From assembly GCF_001612685.1 (NCBI RefSeq), contig NZ_BDAY01000107.1, positions 1 through 36,111 of the forward strand: 36,111 nt of DNA, read 5' to 3'. The position numbers and the translations under genes were made by a program. The notes below the pieces were generated by a model. It had not been told where the DNA came from. It saw only the letters and a list, made by a program, of their open reading frames with translations, and did no database searches. Positions 28,601-36,111 of this stretch are shown piece by piece. Position 1 is the first letter of the stretch, and every line of letters begins with the position of its first letter. Source of the stretch: Nocardia altamirensis NBRC 108246. Lineage in GTDB: Bacteria; Actinomycetota; Actinomycetes; Mycobacteriales; Mycobacteriaceae.

Positions 28601-30592
28601 GTGGAAACAGGGGAACGTATCCAAGAACTCGCGGACCGCATCGTCGCGCTGCGCGACGCCTACTACCAGGGCTCGCCGCTGGTCGCCGACGCCGAGTACG
28701 ACGCGATCGAAGACGAGCTGCGCGGCCTGATCGAGGCGAACCCCGACCTCGCGCCGGACCCGAACCCGCTCGACGAGGTCGGCGCACCCGCGGTGCTGCA
28801 CGCTCCGATCCGGCACTCGCGCCCGATGCTGTCGCTGGAGAAAGCGACCAAGCCCGAGCAGGTCGTCGCGTTCTTCGGTCGGTTTCCCGGCCAATCGGTG
28901 GTCGTGATGCCGAAGCTCGACGGCTTGTCGCTCGCCCTGGTCTTCGAGGACGGGCGGCTGGCTCGTGCGGTGACCCGCGGCGACGGCACCACCGGCGACG
29001 ACGTGACCATGCTCGTGCGCGCGCTGGTCGACGGCGTCCCCGAGCGGATCGACACCCAGGGACGCGTCGAGGTCCGCGGCGAGGCAGTGATGCTGCGGTC
29101 GACCTTCGCCGCCTACAACACCGCGCATCCGGACAAGCCGCTGATCAACCCGCGCAACGCCGCAGCGGGCACGCTGCGCGCGAAGGACCCGGCCACGGTC
29201 GCCGAGCGACGCCTGCAATTCTTCGGCTTCGACCTCGATGCCCCCACCGACGATGCCGCGGTCGATCTCGAAGAGGGACTGCGCGCGCTGGGGATCGCGG
29301 GCGCCCAGATGCGCCACTGCGCCGACGCCGAGCAGGCCCAGGCCGCGATCACCGCGATCGAACAAGGCCGCAACCAACTCGACTACGACCTCGACGGCGC
29401 AGTCCTGCGGCTGGCGGACCGTGACGCCTACGCGGCCGCAGGAACTCGGTCGAACTCCCCGCGTGGCGCGCTGGCGTTCAAGTTCGCCGCCGAGGAGAAG
29501 ACGACGTTGCTGGTCGATGTGGTCTGGGACGTCGGCAAGACCGGCAAGATCGTCCCGGTCGCCTGGTTGGAGCCGGTGTTCGTGGGCGGAACGACGGTCA
29601 CCCGCGCCACGCTGGCCAATCAAGAGGTGATTCGCGCCCGCGACATCAAGGTCGGCGACACGGTGCTGGTGCGCCGCGCGGGCGATGTGATTCCGTTCGT
29701 GGCAGGCGTGCTCGACGCCGCCAAACGGACCGGCCAGGAGCGCGAGATCGTGCCGCCCACCGTGTGCCCCTCGTGCGAGCAGCCGGTCACCGAACAGGGC
29801 AACAGTCGAGAACTGTTCTGCACCAACGCTTCCTGTCCCGCGCAGACGGTGCGCAGGCTCATCCACTGGGCGTCACGGGCCGCGGCCGACATCGACGCCA
29901 TCGGGCAGAAGTGGATCGAGCGACTCGCCGAGGCAGGCATCCTCGACAGTCCCGCGGACTTCTACACGCTCACCAAAGAACGGCTGCTCGAATTCGACGG
30001 AATCGCCGAGGTATCGGCCGCGCGGATGATCGAGTCGATCGATGTCAGCCGCCAGGTCGGGTTGCGGCGCGCACTGATCGGGCTGGCGATCCCGATGGCC
30101 TCCGACGGCACCGCCGCCCGCCTGGCCCGTGCGGGCTTCGGCTCGCTGGAAGAGGTCGCCGACGCGGGCGAGGAACGCCTCGTCGCCGTGGAGGACATCG
30201 GCCCGAAGGTCGCCGCCTCGCTGGCCGCGCACCTCACTCGCCTGCGCCCGGAACTGGAGCGACTGCGCAAGGCAGGTGTCTCCCTCGATGTGCGCGCCGA
30301 AGACCTCCCGCCGGTCGTCGCGGCCGGTGCGCCGCTGGCAGGTAAGACGGTGGTGATCACCGGCGCCATCAGCGACCCACGTTCCGGTGAAAAGGTCGCG
30401 CGCCCGACATTCCAGCGGCTGTGCGAAAAGGCAGGCGCGACAGCGGCATCCTCGGTCTCGGCCAACACCGACATGCTCATCACCGGCGCCGGCGTCGGCG
30501 ACAGCAAACTGACCAAGGCGGAAAAACTCGGCGTCGAGGTCGTCGACCAGGGCGAGATCTGGACCCTGCTCATCGCCGCCAAGGTCCTATAG
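28601..30592 (+). CDS. ligA: NAD-dependent DNA ligase LigA (possibly a second copy)
   Basis: A 663-residue NAD+-dependent DNA ligase sealing nicks in duplex DNA. Domain Ia (EYDAIEDELRGL) is followed by the nucleotidyltransferase domain with the AMP-lysine Lys105 in PKLDGLSLAL, then GDGTTGDDVT and VRGEAVM. The OB fold carries IKVGDTVLVRRAGDVIP. Four cysteines (389, 392, 407, 412) form the zinc finger. The helix-hairpin-helix block and a C-terminal BRCT domain (KTVVITGAISD onward) complete it. All are present. KLDGLS instead of the common KIDGLA, and the spacing of its surroundings, suggest a divergent paralogue. GTG 28601 is favoured by a leaderless -10; ATG 28571 adds ten residues. A DUF5655 gene follows by 9 bp. 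Confidence 0.9.
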   Translation: METGERIQELADRIVALRDAYYQGSPLVADAEYDAIEDELRGLIEANPDLAPDPNPLDEVGAPAVLHAPIRHSRPMLSLEKATKPEQVVAFFGRFPGQSVVVMPKLDGLSLALVFEDGRLARAVTRGDGTTGDDVTMLVRALVDGVPERIDTQGRVEVRGEAVMLRSTFAAYNTAHPDKPLINPRNAAAGTLRAKDPATVAERRLQFFGFDLDAPTDDAAVDLEEGLRALGIAGAQMRHCADAEQAQAAITAIEQGRNQLDYDLDGAVLRLADRDAYAAAGTRSNSPRGALAFKFAAEEKTTLLVDVVWDVGKTGKIVPVAWLEPVFVGGTTVTRATLANQEVIRARDIKVGDTVLVRRAGDVIPFVAGVLDAAKRTGQEREIVPPTVCPSCEQPVTEQGNSRELFCTNASCPAQTVRRLIHWASRAAADIDAIGQKWIERLAEAGILDSPADFYTLTKERLLEFDGIAEVSAARMIESIDVSRQVGLRRALIGLAIPMASDGTAARLARAGFGSLEEVADAGEERLVAVEDIGPKVAASLAAHLTRLRPELERLRKAGVSLDVRAEDLPPVVAAGAPLAGKTVVITGAISDPRSGEKVARPTFQRLCEKAGATAASSVSANTDMLITGAGVGDSKLTKAEKLGVEVVDQGEIWTLLIAAKVL

Positions 30593-30601
30593 GGCCGCGC
30601 C

Positions 30602-30976
30602 GTGTCGGACGGTGAGCGCCGGGTCCGGGAGTATTTCGACGGGAAGCCGCATTCCCTCGACATCTTCCAGTTGCTGCGCGGGCTGATCGAACAGCAGGGC
30701 CCGTGCGAGATGAGCATCGCCTCGCAGATCTCCTTCGGCGTCACCCGGAAGTTCGCGTGGATCTGGCTGTACAACATCACCGGGGCCAATCCCGAAGGGA
30801 CCGTGCAGATCATGCTCGCGATGAACGAGGAGCGCGACGAGCCGCCGGTCTACCGCGTCACGCCGATCGGAAAGTCGCGATGGAACCACCTGATCGTCGT
30901 GCACTCGATGGACGAAGCACGGGATCCACGGCTGCGCGCACTGATCAGGGAGGCCTACCGCTACGGCAGTGCGTGA
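30602..30976 (+). CDS. DUF5655 domain-containing protein
   Basis: A 124-residue protein matching DUF5655, a small family of unknown function. The run PCEMSIASQISFGVTRKFAWIW (34-55) and the following strand contain its conserved residues; DPRLRALIREAYRYG ends the domain. GTG at 30602 lies 9 bp after the ligA stop on the same strand, so the two are likely cotranscribed. Similar proteins act as small add-ons in other operons, but no role can be stated. Its 3' end overlaps the stop region of the convergent membrane-protein gene by 16 bp. Confidence 0.75.
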   Translation: MSDGERRVREYFDGKPHSLDIFQLLRGLIEQQGPCEMSIASQISFGVTRKFAWIWLYNITGANPEGTVQIMLAMNEERDEPPVYRVTPIGKSRWNHLIVVHSMDEARDPRLRALIREAYRYGSA

Positions 30977-31455
30977 GCGGCGGCGCGGCTGCTCAGCGAC
31001 GCGTAGACGATCGACGCGGCAAACAACGCGACCAGCCCAATTCCCATGGCGGGCACGGCGATCGACTGCGCAACATTCAGGTACTCCGGCGTGCGGCTGT
31101 TGTATCCGTCCACGCCGAGCAGTCGCCCGGCAGGTGACTGCCAATCATCGGCGTCGCCGCCGTCGGGCATGAACCAGCAAAAAGCCGTCAGCCCCACCAG
31201 ATACACCCACAGCAGCGTCAGCACAACGCTCCGGCCAACCGTGCCAGCCGCCGCGAAAGAGCTGGTAGCGGAGAACATCCCCCGCGCCATCCAACCCGAC
31301 GCAGCCAAACACATCAGCCAGACCGGTGCGCCGAAGACGAACAGAAAAACGAAAATCCACCCGGGATCCACCAGCAGCCGCGCCGCCAGATCCACCACCT
31401 GAACCACCAGAACCGCCGCCGCGGTGACGACCGCCCACGTCCGCATCCCGTCCAT
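30961..31455 (-). CDS. Membrane protein of unknown function
   Basis: A 164-residue integral membrane protein with four predicted helices (near 6-26, 32-52, 73-93 and 131-155). A polar extramembrane loop between helices 3 and 4 contains MPDGGDADDWQSPAGRLLGVDGYNSRTP. I do not recognise the family. ATG at 31455 is chosen because GGAAGG (complement of 31465-31470) lies 9 nt upstream; GTG at 31464 abuts that site. Its stop lies inside the DUF5655 gene, so the two convergent genes overlap by 16 bp. Confidence 0.65.
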   Translation of the reverse strand: MDGMRTWAVVTAAAVLVVQVVDLAARLLVDPGWIFVFLFVFGAPVWLMCLAASGWMARGMFSATSSFAAAGTVGRSVVLTLLWVYLVGLTAFCWFMPDGGDADDWQSPAGRLLGVDGYNSRTPEYLNVAQSIAVPAMGIGLVALFAASIVYASLSSRAAAHALP

Positions 31456-31595
31456 CACCGCCACCCTTCCCGCACTCGAGTCCTTTGCTTGCGACTTCGA
31501 GTGTGCGCCGCCGCCGCGACCGGATCATGAGTAGTCCTACCGCCCGACGCGCAGTACTTCCACGACCCGCGCGGCGGCGGCAGCGCACTGCAGCG

Positions 31596-32777
31596 TCAGG
31601 CGCGGGCGAAAGTGGGCAGGCGCAACGCGGTGTGGGCGGGGCGCTCGAGGTCGGCAGACAGCGAGGTGAGGTCGAGGAGGGCGGCGTTGCGCTCGGCAAG
31701 CGCCTCGGGCGTGCCGGGGAACATGCTCGCGTTGCCCTCGGTGACCAGTGCCTGGTTCAGGGCGACGAACGGACGGGTGGCCTGCTCGTAGGCGGCGAAC
31801 GCTGTGCTGTGATCAGCGGCGGTGGCTAGCTCACCGGCGAGCATGTACGCACCGACCAGAGCGAGGCTGGACCCTTGACCCGTCAGGAACGACGGGGCAT
31901 GAGCCGCATCGCCGACGAGGGCGACGCGGCCCGCGGACCAGCGGGGGAGATGGATCTGGCTGACCACGTCGAAGAACAAGTCGTCGGCGGTGCGCATCGC
32001 GGCGACCATCCGCGGAATCTGCCAGGTGTCGTCGGTGAAGACCGACGCGACGAGCTCACGTTGGGCGGCCGGGTCGCGGAAGGCGTCCAACGGGGCCTCT
32101 GCCCGGGTGAAACTGAGGAAACCATGCAGGTTTTCGCCCTCGTCGACGGCATAGAGCACGGCGGCCCGGCCTGGCACATTCCAGATCACACCCTCGTGCG
32201 ACAGGCCGAAGTCGTTGCGCATGGTGAACCCGGCGAAGCAGTAGCCGAGGTAGCGGTGGAATTGGTCTTCGGGTCCGAAGGTGAGTGCACGGACATTCGA
32301 GTGCAGCCCGTCGGCGCCGATCACCAGGTCGAACCGCCGGCGGCTGCCGCTGCGGAAAGTCACCTCGACGCCGTCGGCATGGTCGTCGAGGGCGGCGATG
32401 GTGTCGCCGAACAGGAATTCGACGTCGTCGCGAACGGCCGCGTACAGGGCCGCGGTGAGGTCCCCGCGACGTATCTCGATGTCGCGACCTGCGGCACCGC
32501 CCGTCATGGCCTCCGGCCGGATCGTGGTGATCGGGCTGCCGTCGGGGTGGAGAAAGCTGATCGCGCGGGTATTCACATGGGCGGCACGCAATTCCGGCAG
32601 CAGGCCCATCTGGTCGACCACGTCCAACGCGGTGCCGCGAATATCGATGGGGTAGCCACCGCCGCGCAGGGCTTCGGCCTTCTCGACGACCGTGACGTCG
32701 AAGCCGTAGCGGCGCAGCCAGAAGGCCAGTGCGGGGCCTGCGATGCTGGCGCCGGAGATCAGGACTGTCTTGCTCAT
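31596..32777 (-). CDS. FAD-dependent monooxygenase (TetX/PHBH-like)
   Basis: A 393-residue group A flavoprotein monooxygenase that would hydroxylate an aromatic or polyketide-like substrate using NAD(P)H and O2. The N-terminal Rossmann motif is GASIAG (9-14), with Glu32 (VVEKAE) binding the ribose. DLVIGADGLHSNVR is the DG motif contacting FAD and NADPH. GRVALVGDAAHAPSFLTGQG is the GD motif. It resembles drug-inactivating enzymes such as TetX or Rox, but the substrate is unknown. ATG at 32777 lies 5-7 nt after GAGGAG. It is divergent from a MarR regulator, with a copy of that regulator's probable operator 20 bp before the start. Confidence 0.85.
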   Translation of the reverse strand: MSKTVLISGASIAGPALAFWLRRYGFDVTVVEKAEALRGGGYPIDIRGTALDVVDQMGLLPELRAAHVNTRAISFLHPDGSPITTIRPEAMTGGAAGRDIEIRRGDLTAALYAAVRDDVEFLFGDTIAALDDHADGVEVTFRSGSRRRFDLVIGADGLHSNVRALTFGPEDQFHRYLGYCFAGFTMRNDFGLSHEGVIWNVPGRAAVLYAVDEGENLHGFLSFTRAEAPLDAFRDPAAQRELVASVFTDDTWQIPRMVAAMRTADDLFFDVVSQIHLPRWSAGRVALVGDAAHAPSFLTGQGSSLALVGAYMLAGELATAADHSTAFAAYEQATRPFVALNQALVTEGNASMFPGTPEALAERNAALLDLTSLSADLERPAHTALRLPTFARA

Positions 32778-32796
32778 GTCCACTCCTCAAACTGTA

Positions 32797-32880
32797 TAGC
32801 TAACTCAGGTATGCTTTTTGAACCCGTGCTGGCCTGCATTAATCCGGCCAGCCCTCGCCACTGTATACCTAAGTTAGGTA
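32797..32880. promoter_or_regulatory. Two MarR operators between the monooxygenase and its regulator
   Basis: TACCTAAGTTAGGTA (32866-32880) is a perfect palindrome about one base, 12 bp before the regulator ATG. TAGCTAACTCAGGTA (32797-32811) is an imperfect copy just upstream of the monooxygenase. Both are preceded by ACTGTA, so the repeat is longer than the palindrome. The two are 69 bp apart, one per gene. Between them GCTGGCC/GGCCAGC (32828-32852) forms a small hairpin. Confidence 0.75.
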
Positions 32881-32892
32881 AGTAAGGAAGAG

Positions 32893-33381
32893 ATGGGCGA
32901 CGAGAACCACGGCCACATCGACGCGGCGGCGGTGCTGCCACGCCTGATGCAGTTCAACACCGTGCTCAATCGCAGCCGGTTGGCCGAGCGGGCGATGGAC
33001 CGGGTCGGTATCCCGCTGGACCGCCCCGGACTGACGGTGCTCGTCACGCTGCGCATGGCAGGAGAACCGCTGCGCGTCGGCGAGATTGCCACCCGCATGC
33101 AAGTGGTCGGACCGCACGTCACCCGGCACCTGCACGAACTCGAACGGCGCGGGCTGGTGCGCAGGGTGACCGACCCGAGCGACCAGCGCGCCCGCCTGAT
33201 CGAGCTGACGGCCGAAGGCAGCGGGGCGGCGAGCCGCTACCTGGAGTCGATGGTGGACTGGTTCACCGACGCGCTGGTCGACTGGTCCGACGAGGACCGG
33301 CAAACCCTGGGCCGTCTGCTCTCCCGGTTCGTCGACGACTTGACGGCGGGCCTCGCCGCCATCGATGACCAAGCGACTTGA
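32893..33381 (+). CDS. MarR family transcriptional regulator
   Basis: A 162-residue winged-helix regulator. The HTH (about 60-85, LRVGEIATRMQVVGPHVTRHLHELERRGLV) leads to the wing DPSDQRARLIELT (94-106). Long N- and C-terminal helices form the dimer interface. ATG at 32893 follows AAGGAAGAG at a few nt. It is divergent from a FAD monooxygenase and faces two matching palindromes, so it probably represses both genes until the monooxygenase substrate binds. Confidence 0.9.
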   Translation: MGDENHGHIDAAAVLPRLMQFNTVLNRSRLAERAMDRVGIPLDRPGLTVLVTLRMAGEPLRVGEIATRMQVVGPHVTRHLHELERRGLVRRVTDPSDQRARLIELTAEGSGAASRYLESMVDWFTDALVDWSDEDRQTLGRLLSRFVDDLTAGLAAIDDQAT

Positions 33382-33477
33382 TCGGCGCCGGTTCGCGGGT
33401 GACAGCAGACCACCAGTTCACGGTGTCGGGTCATGGACCGGCGGAAGGCGTGCCGACACGGCTGACATGATCTCGGT

Positions 33478-34365
33478 GTGAACCTACGATTCGGTATTCA
33501 GTTGGCGCCGACCGTGACCGAGCTGCCGCAGCTACGTGCGATGGCCACGGTGGCAGACCGGGAAGGCCTGGACCTGCTCGGCATCCAGGATCACCCGTAC
33601 TCGGGCGGACTGGCCGACACGTTCGCGGTGATCGCCACGGTGCTGGCCGAAACCCAACGGCTGCGGGTGTTTCCGGATGTGGCCAGTCTGCCGTTGCGCG
33701 GGCCCGCGATGCTCGGGAAGCAAGCCGCGACCTTGGATCTGCTCAGCGGCGGACGATTCGAACTCGCGCTGGGCGCCGGCGCGTTCTGGCCCGCGATCGG
33801 CGCCATGGGCGGCCCGGTGCGCTCGAATCCCGAAGCGCTGCAAGCACTCGAGGAAGCCACCGCGATCATCCGCGCCATGTGGCATCCCGGCACGAAAGCG
33901 AAAGTCGAAGGCGCGCACTACACCGTCAAAGGTGTGCAGTCCGGACCCGCGCCCGCGCATCCGGTCGGAATCTGGTTCGGCAGTGTCGGCCCGAAAGCCA
34001 ACGCGCTCACCGGGCGCATCGCCGACGGGTGGGCCGCACCTATCCCGCACTACCTGCCCTACGAGAAATGGCAAGCGACACAAGACATCATCTCGACCGC
34101 AGCGATCGACGCGGGACGCAACCCGGCCGACATCACCCGGATGGCCCAACTCGTCGGAACGATCACCGACACTGCAGGACCGGTCACGCTGCGCGGCGAG
34201 GAACCGATTCGCACCGACGCCGCAGGCTGGGCCCGCATCCTTGCCGATCTCGCCACCGAAACCGGCTTCGACACCTTCGTGTACTGGCCGGAGTCCGCCG
34301 ACGACACCCAACTCCGCCGCTGGATCGGTGACGTCGTCCCCGCCACCCGCGCCTTGTGCGCCTGA
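33478..34365 (+). CDS. LLM class flavin/F420-dependent oxidoreductase
   Basis: A 295-residue luciferase-like TIM-barrel oxidoreductase; most actinobacterial members of this type use F420. The start NLRFGIQLAPTVTEL, the segment EGLDLLGIQDHPY and the loop RFELALGAGAFWPAI are characteristic, as is GPAMLGKQAATLDLLSGGR. Cofactor choice (F420 or FMN) cannot be read with certainty. GTG at 33478 lies 6 nt after CATGAT and has no ribosome-binding site, so it is probably leaderless. It stands 97 bp after the MarR gene on the same strand, but the link is not evident. Confidence 0.85.
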   Translation: MNLRFGIQLAPTVTELPQLRAMATVADREGLDLLGIQDHPYSGGLADTFAVIATVLAETQRLRVFPDVASLPLRGPAMLGKQAATLDLLSGGRFELALGAGAFWPAIGAMGGPVRSNPEALQALEEATAIIRAMWHPGTKAKVEGAHYTVKGVQSGPAPAHPVGIWFGSVGPKANALTGRIADGWAAPIPHYLPYEKWQATQDIISTAAIDAGRNPADITRMAQLVGTITDTAGPVTLRGEEPIRTDAAGWARILADLATETGFDTFVYWPESADDTQLRRWIGDVVPATRALCA

Positions 34366-34503
34366 CAGTCGAAATCCGTTCGGGGGAGACACGATCGGAG
34401 TCGGACCGCCCCGTGCTGCCGTGTGGTCTGATCGGCGTACAGACCCCAGGGAACCGCTCTGTCAGACTCGGTGCATAGACACGAATTAGCGCTAGGAGCC
34501 GAG

Positions 34504-34995
34504 GTGCCCGACCAACAGGCGTATGACGCGAGCATCTTGGATCCAGCCCGCCTTCGTTCTTATGCGCGCAAGATTGCCGCACAAGTGCAAGGCCGCCGAC
34601 CCACTGTCACCCATCAATACCGCGGAATTGTGACCAGGGGCTGGATCATCAGCAACTACCGCGAAGAAGGGGCGCGTGACTCGGGGAGGTACAACAGTTG
34701 GGAAGCCGGCCATCTGTTCTTCCTGCGCGAGGACGGCGAGCTGATGCGCGGGCAGTATCAGGTAACCACCGAACGATACGACGATGCCTGCGATCCACTG
34801 CGTACTCCGGACTGCTTCGAACTCGAGTTCCTCGCAGACAGTGACATGACGTGGCTCGATCGACCACCCGTCGAACAGCACTATCGCAAAGTCCGCTCCT
34901 CCAGCGGCGAGCGAGAAGAGATGCGCGCCAAGTACTACCTCAGGGTGCACGCGAAAGGTGTCGGGCTGTCTGTCGCGCTCAAGCGATTGACCTGA
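34504..34995 (+). CDS. Unknown soluble protein, possible partner of the next gene
   Basis: A 163-residue protein without signal peptide or membrane helices. I do not recognise the family. It has a short helical N-terminus (DPARLRSYARKIAAQVQG). A beta-rich domain then begins at RGWIISNYREEG, continues with AGHLFFLREDGELMRGQYQVT, and ends YYLRVHAKGVGLSVALKRL. GTG at 34504 is chosen because AGGAG at 34494-34498 lies 5 nt upstream; an in-frame GTG at 34471 has no site. The next gene, 90 bp on, has a comparable RGW...DGRL segment and may be a membrane-anchored relative. Sequence composition is slightly less GC-rich than neighbouring enzymes. Confidence 0.6.
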   Translation: MPDQQAYDASILDPARLRSYARKIAAQVQGRRPTVTHQYRGIVTRGWIISNYREEGARDSGRYNSWEAGHLFFLREDGELMRGQYQVTTERYDDACDPLRTPDCFELEFLADSDMTWLDRPPVEQHYRKVRSSSGEREEMRAKYYLRVHAKGVGLSVALKRLT

Positions 34996-35085
34996 TGCGA
35001 TTGCTCGATGTCCCAACCTTGTGCGGTTGCGTCGCCTGAAAAGGCGGAACCGCTTGGCGCACCGCAGTAAACAGAGGACACACTC

Positions 35086-36006
35086 ATGGAAACATTCTCT
35101 GAGGCCGATTACCGACGCACATGCACCTCGGATGCCGGACAGCAACTGGAGGAATTGGCGCATCGCGTCGCTCGGGATCGCGCCACAACTCTCCGTGGGG
35201 TGAACCATGCCGGCATTCGTGGGTGGGAAATCGCGCGGCGCTTCACGCTGATCGGCTACCCGACAACCGGCAGCGACTCCTGGAGAAAGTTCTTCTCGGT
35301 TGCCGTCCTCGGCCGAGACGGCCGGTTGTACACCATGACCGAAGCCATGGACGTGGAAGGCAAACTCGTCAAGGAATCCGTTTCTGTCGAGCCGATGGGG
35401 CCGGCGCACTACGAAGAATGGGACGCCCACTACGTCACGGTGGACGAGCCGCGCGGGACCGAACGCTACACGCGCGCTTCCTCTTTCGACAGCCGGTACA
35501 CAGGTCGCCTGACGGAGGCGCTACGACAGTTCGACAACCAAGACCACACCGAGCTTCGCGCAGCCAGCCTTCGGGGCAATACACGGCGTGTCGGCACAGA
35601 GATGTGGGAGGTTGCCAAATTCGCGGTGCCAACAGCGCTGCTGGCACCCCTCGTCTATTTTGTGCTGCTCGGAACGTGGAGCACCGAATACATGAAACCG
35701 CTGGATTGGAACAACCCACACCCGCAACCCGAGACAGCCGGAGTGGATGCGTTCGTGCTCACCTTCGTCCTCGTCGTGTGCATGCTCCTTTGTCTCGGCG
35801 GACTCGGCCTCGCCTTTCCGTATCCCACTGACCAAGAGGTCTTTTCGATTCCTGCCGCGTGCGGCGTGGCTGTCGGCGTTGCGGCGTTCTTCTATCAGGT
35901 GTTCAGCGGGTCGGGCGGTATGGCCAGTTGGTTCTGGCCGCCACTTTTCGCGGTGCTCGGCCATCTCGCCTACGGCCTGTACCGCCAGACCAGAACCATC
36001 GGCTAG
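35086..36006 (+). CDS. Unknown membrane-anchored protein, possible paralogue of 34504-34995
   Basis: A 306-residue protein with a cytosolic N-terminal half (1-180) and a C-terminal membrane half. The soluble part has an initial helix (DAGQQLEELAHRVARD), then GIRGWEIARRFTL and FFSVAVLGRDGRLYTMTEA, similar in order to the preceding gene. Four hydrophobic segments follow: near 182-202 (FAVPTALLAPLVYFVLL), 221-244, 252-271 and 278-297. No family is recognised. ATG at 35086 follows GAGGA at 8-9 nt. The pair is likely cotranscribed. The second gene looks like the first plus a membrane domain, suggesting related ligand or partner binding at the membrane. Confidence 0.6.
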   Translation: METFSEADYRRTCTSDAGQQLEELAHRVARDRATTLRGVNHAGIRGWEIARRFTLIGYPTTGSDSWRKFFSVAVLGRDGRLYTMTEAMDVEGKLVKESVSVEPMGPAHYEEWDAHYVTVDEPRGTERYTRASSFDSRYTGRLTEALRQFDNQDHTELRAASLRGNTRRVGTEMWEVAKFAVPTALLAPLVYFVLLGTWSTEYMKPLDWNNPHPQPETAGVDAFVLTFVLVVCMLLCLGGLGLAFPYPTDQEVFSIPAACGVAVGVAAFFYQVFSGSGGMASWFWPPLFAVLGHLAYGLYRQTRTIG

Positions 36007-36019
36007 CGACCGGCGTGGG

Positions 36020-36111
36020 TCAGAGGTGGTCGCGGACTATGGCAATGACGTCAGCCGGGCGGCTCAGGAACGGGCAGTGACTGCCCGGCCTGATTCGCCC
36101 CTGCTGTCGAC
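36020..36111 (-). CDS. 3' end of an alpha/beta hydrolase gene (partial)
   Basis: The minus strand reads a continuous frame from the window edge to a stop at the complement of 36020-36022. The 30 visible residues include GSHCPFLSRPADVIAIVRDHL at the end, the usual C-terminal helix of an alpha/beta hydrolase. The His in SHCPFLSRP sits where the catalytic histidine of GH-x-P-x-x-E-x-P motifs is found. The rest of the gene lies beyond the window. It is convergent with the preceding membrane protein, 13 bp between stops. Confidence 0.65.
   Translation of the reverse strand, partial: RQQGRIRPGSHCPFLSRPADVIAIVRDHL

Noticed and set aside
1..36111. tRNA, rRNA, insertion sequences and prophage genes
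   Set aside because: No cloverleaf with a recognisable anticodon arm, no rRNA-like sequence, no transposase motifs and no phage structural genes were seen on either strand.

Overview
The window is high-GC actinobacterial chromosome, most likely from Nocardia or a close mycolic-acid-bearing relative. The evidence is indirect: GC-rich codons throughout, a mycothiol-dependent maleylpyruvate-isomerase-type enzyme, an F420-type luciferase-like oxidoreductase, AlaA- and LexA-type proteins of actinobacterial flavour, and many genes whose start codon lies 6-8 nt after a TANNNT box, the leaderless arrangement common in this group. No rRNA, tRNA, CRISPR array, insertion sequence or phage gene was seen. 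The genes are mostly small stand-alone units or regulator/enzyme pairs.

Layout. 1-1225 holds no convincing gene; it has nested inverted repeats and three 195-bp tandem units. Next come a NUDIX hydrolase (1226-1927, minus) and 890 bp of degenerate repeats that include a decayed copy of part of the NUDIX gene. A mycothiol-type enzyme diverges from its MarR regulator across a palindrome (2818-3977). A VOC protein, a DUF2199 protein, a LexA-like repressor and a sirtuin follow on the plus strand (4076-6596). A small DUF6011 zinc-ribbon protein (7093-7275) is followed by three degraded copies of its own 3' end and a 15-bp minisatellite. That minisatellite is interrupted by a 109-bp copy of the 3' end of the LysE-family gene that lies 1.9 kb downstream. 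An alpha/beta hydrolase and an SRPBCC protein overlap by 4 bp (8230-9617).

The most coherent unit is 9798-13341. An HxlR regulator, a D-Ala-D-Ala ligase and a LysE-family exporter form a minus-strand operon. It diverges from an AlaA-type alanine aminotransferase, with two nearly identical palindromes 21 bp apart between them. The ligase appears to start at CTG, inside a CTGA overlap with the regulator stop. This looks like a locally controlled alanine synthesis, ligation and export module.

Further on are a GNAT acetyltransferase, an animal-type haem peroxidase behind a TetR-type palindrome, two membrane proteins, an unknown soluble protein, a small secreted proline-rich protein, a second VOC protein, and a TetR regulator with twin operators. 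A rearrangement scar at about 21.47 kb joins a beheaded PEBP-SRPBCC fusion to a GntR regulator. Then come an AlkZ-like winged-helix protein, a dienelactone hydrolase, a frameshifted methyltransferase, a CocE-type lipoprotein hydrolase, a GH3 glycosidase, a LigA DNA ligase and a DUF5655 protein. After these are a FAD monooxygenase/MarR divergent pair, an LLM oxidoreductase, two possibly related unknown proteins (one soluble, one membrane-anchored), and the 3' end of an alpha/beta hydrolase running off the right edge.
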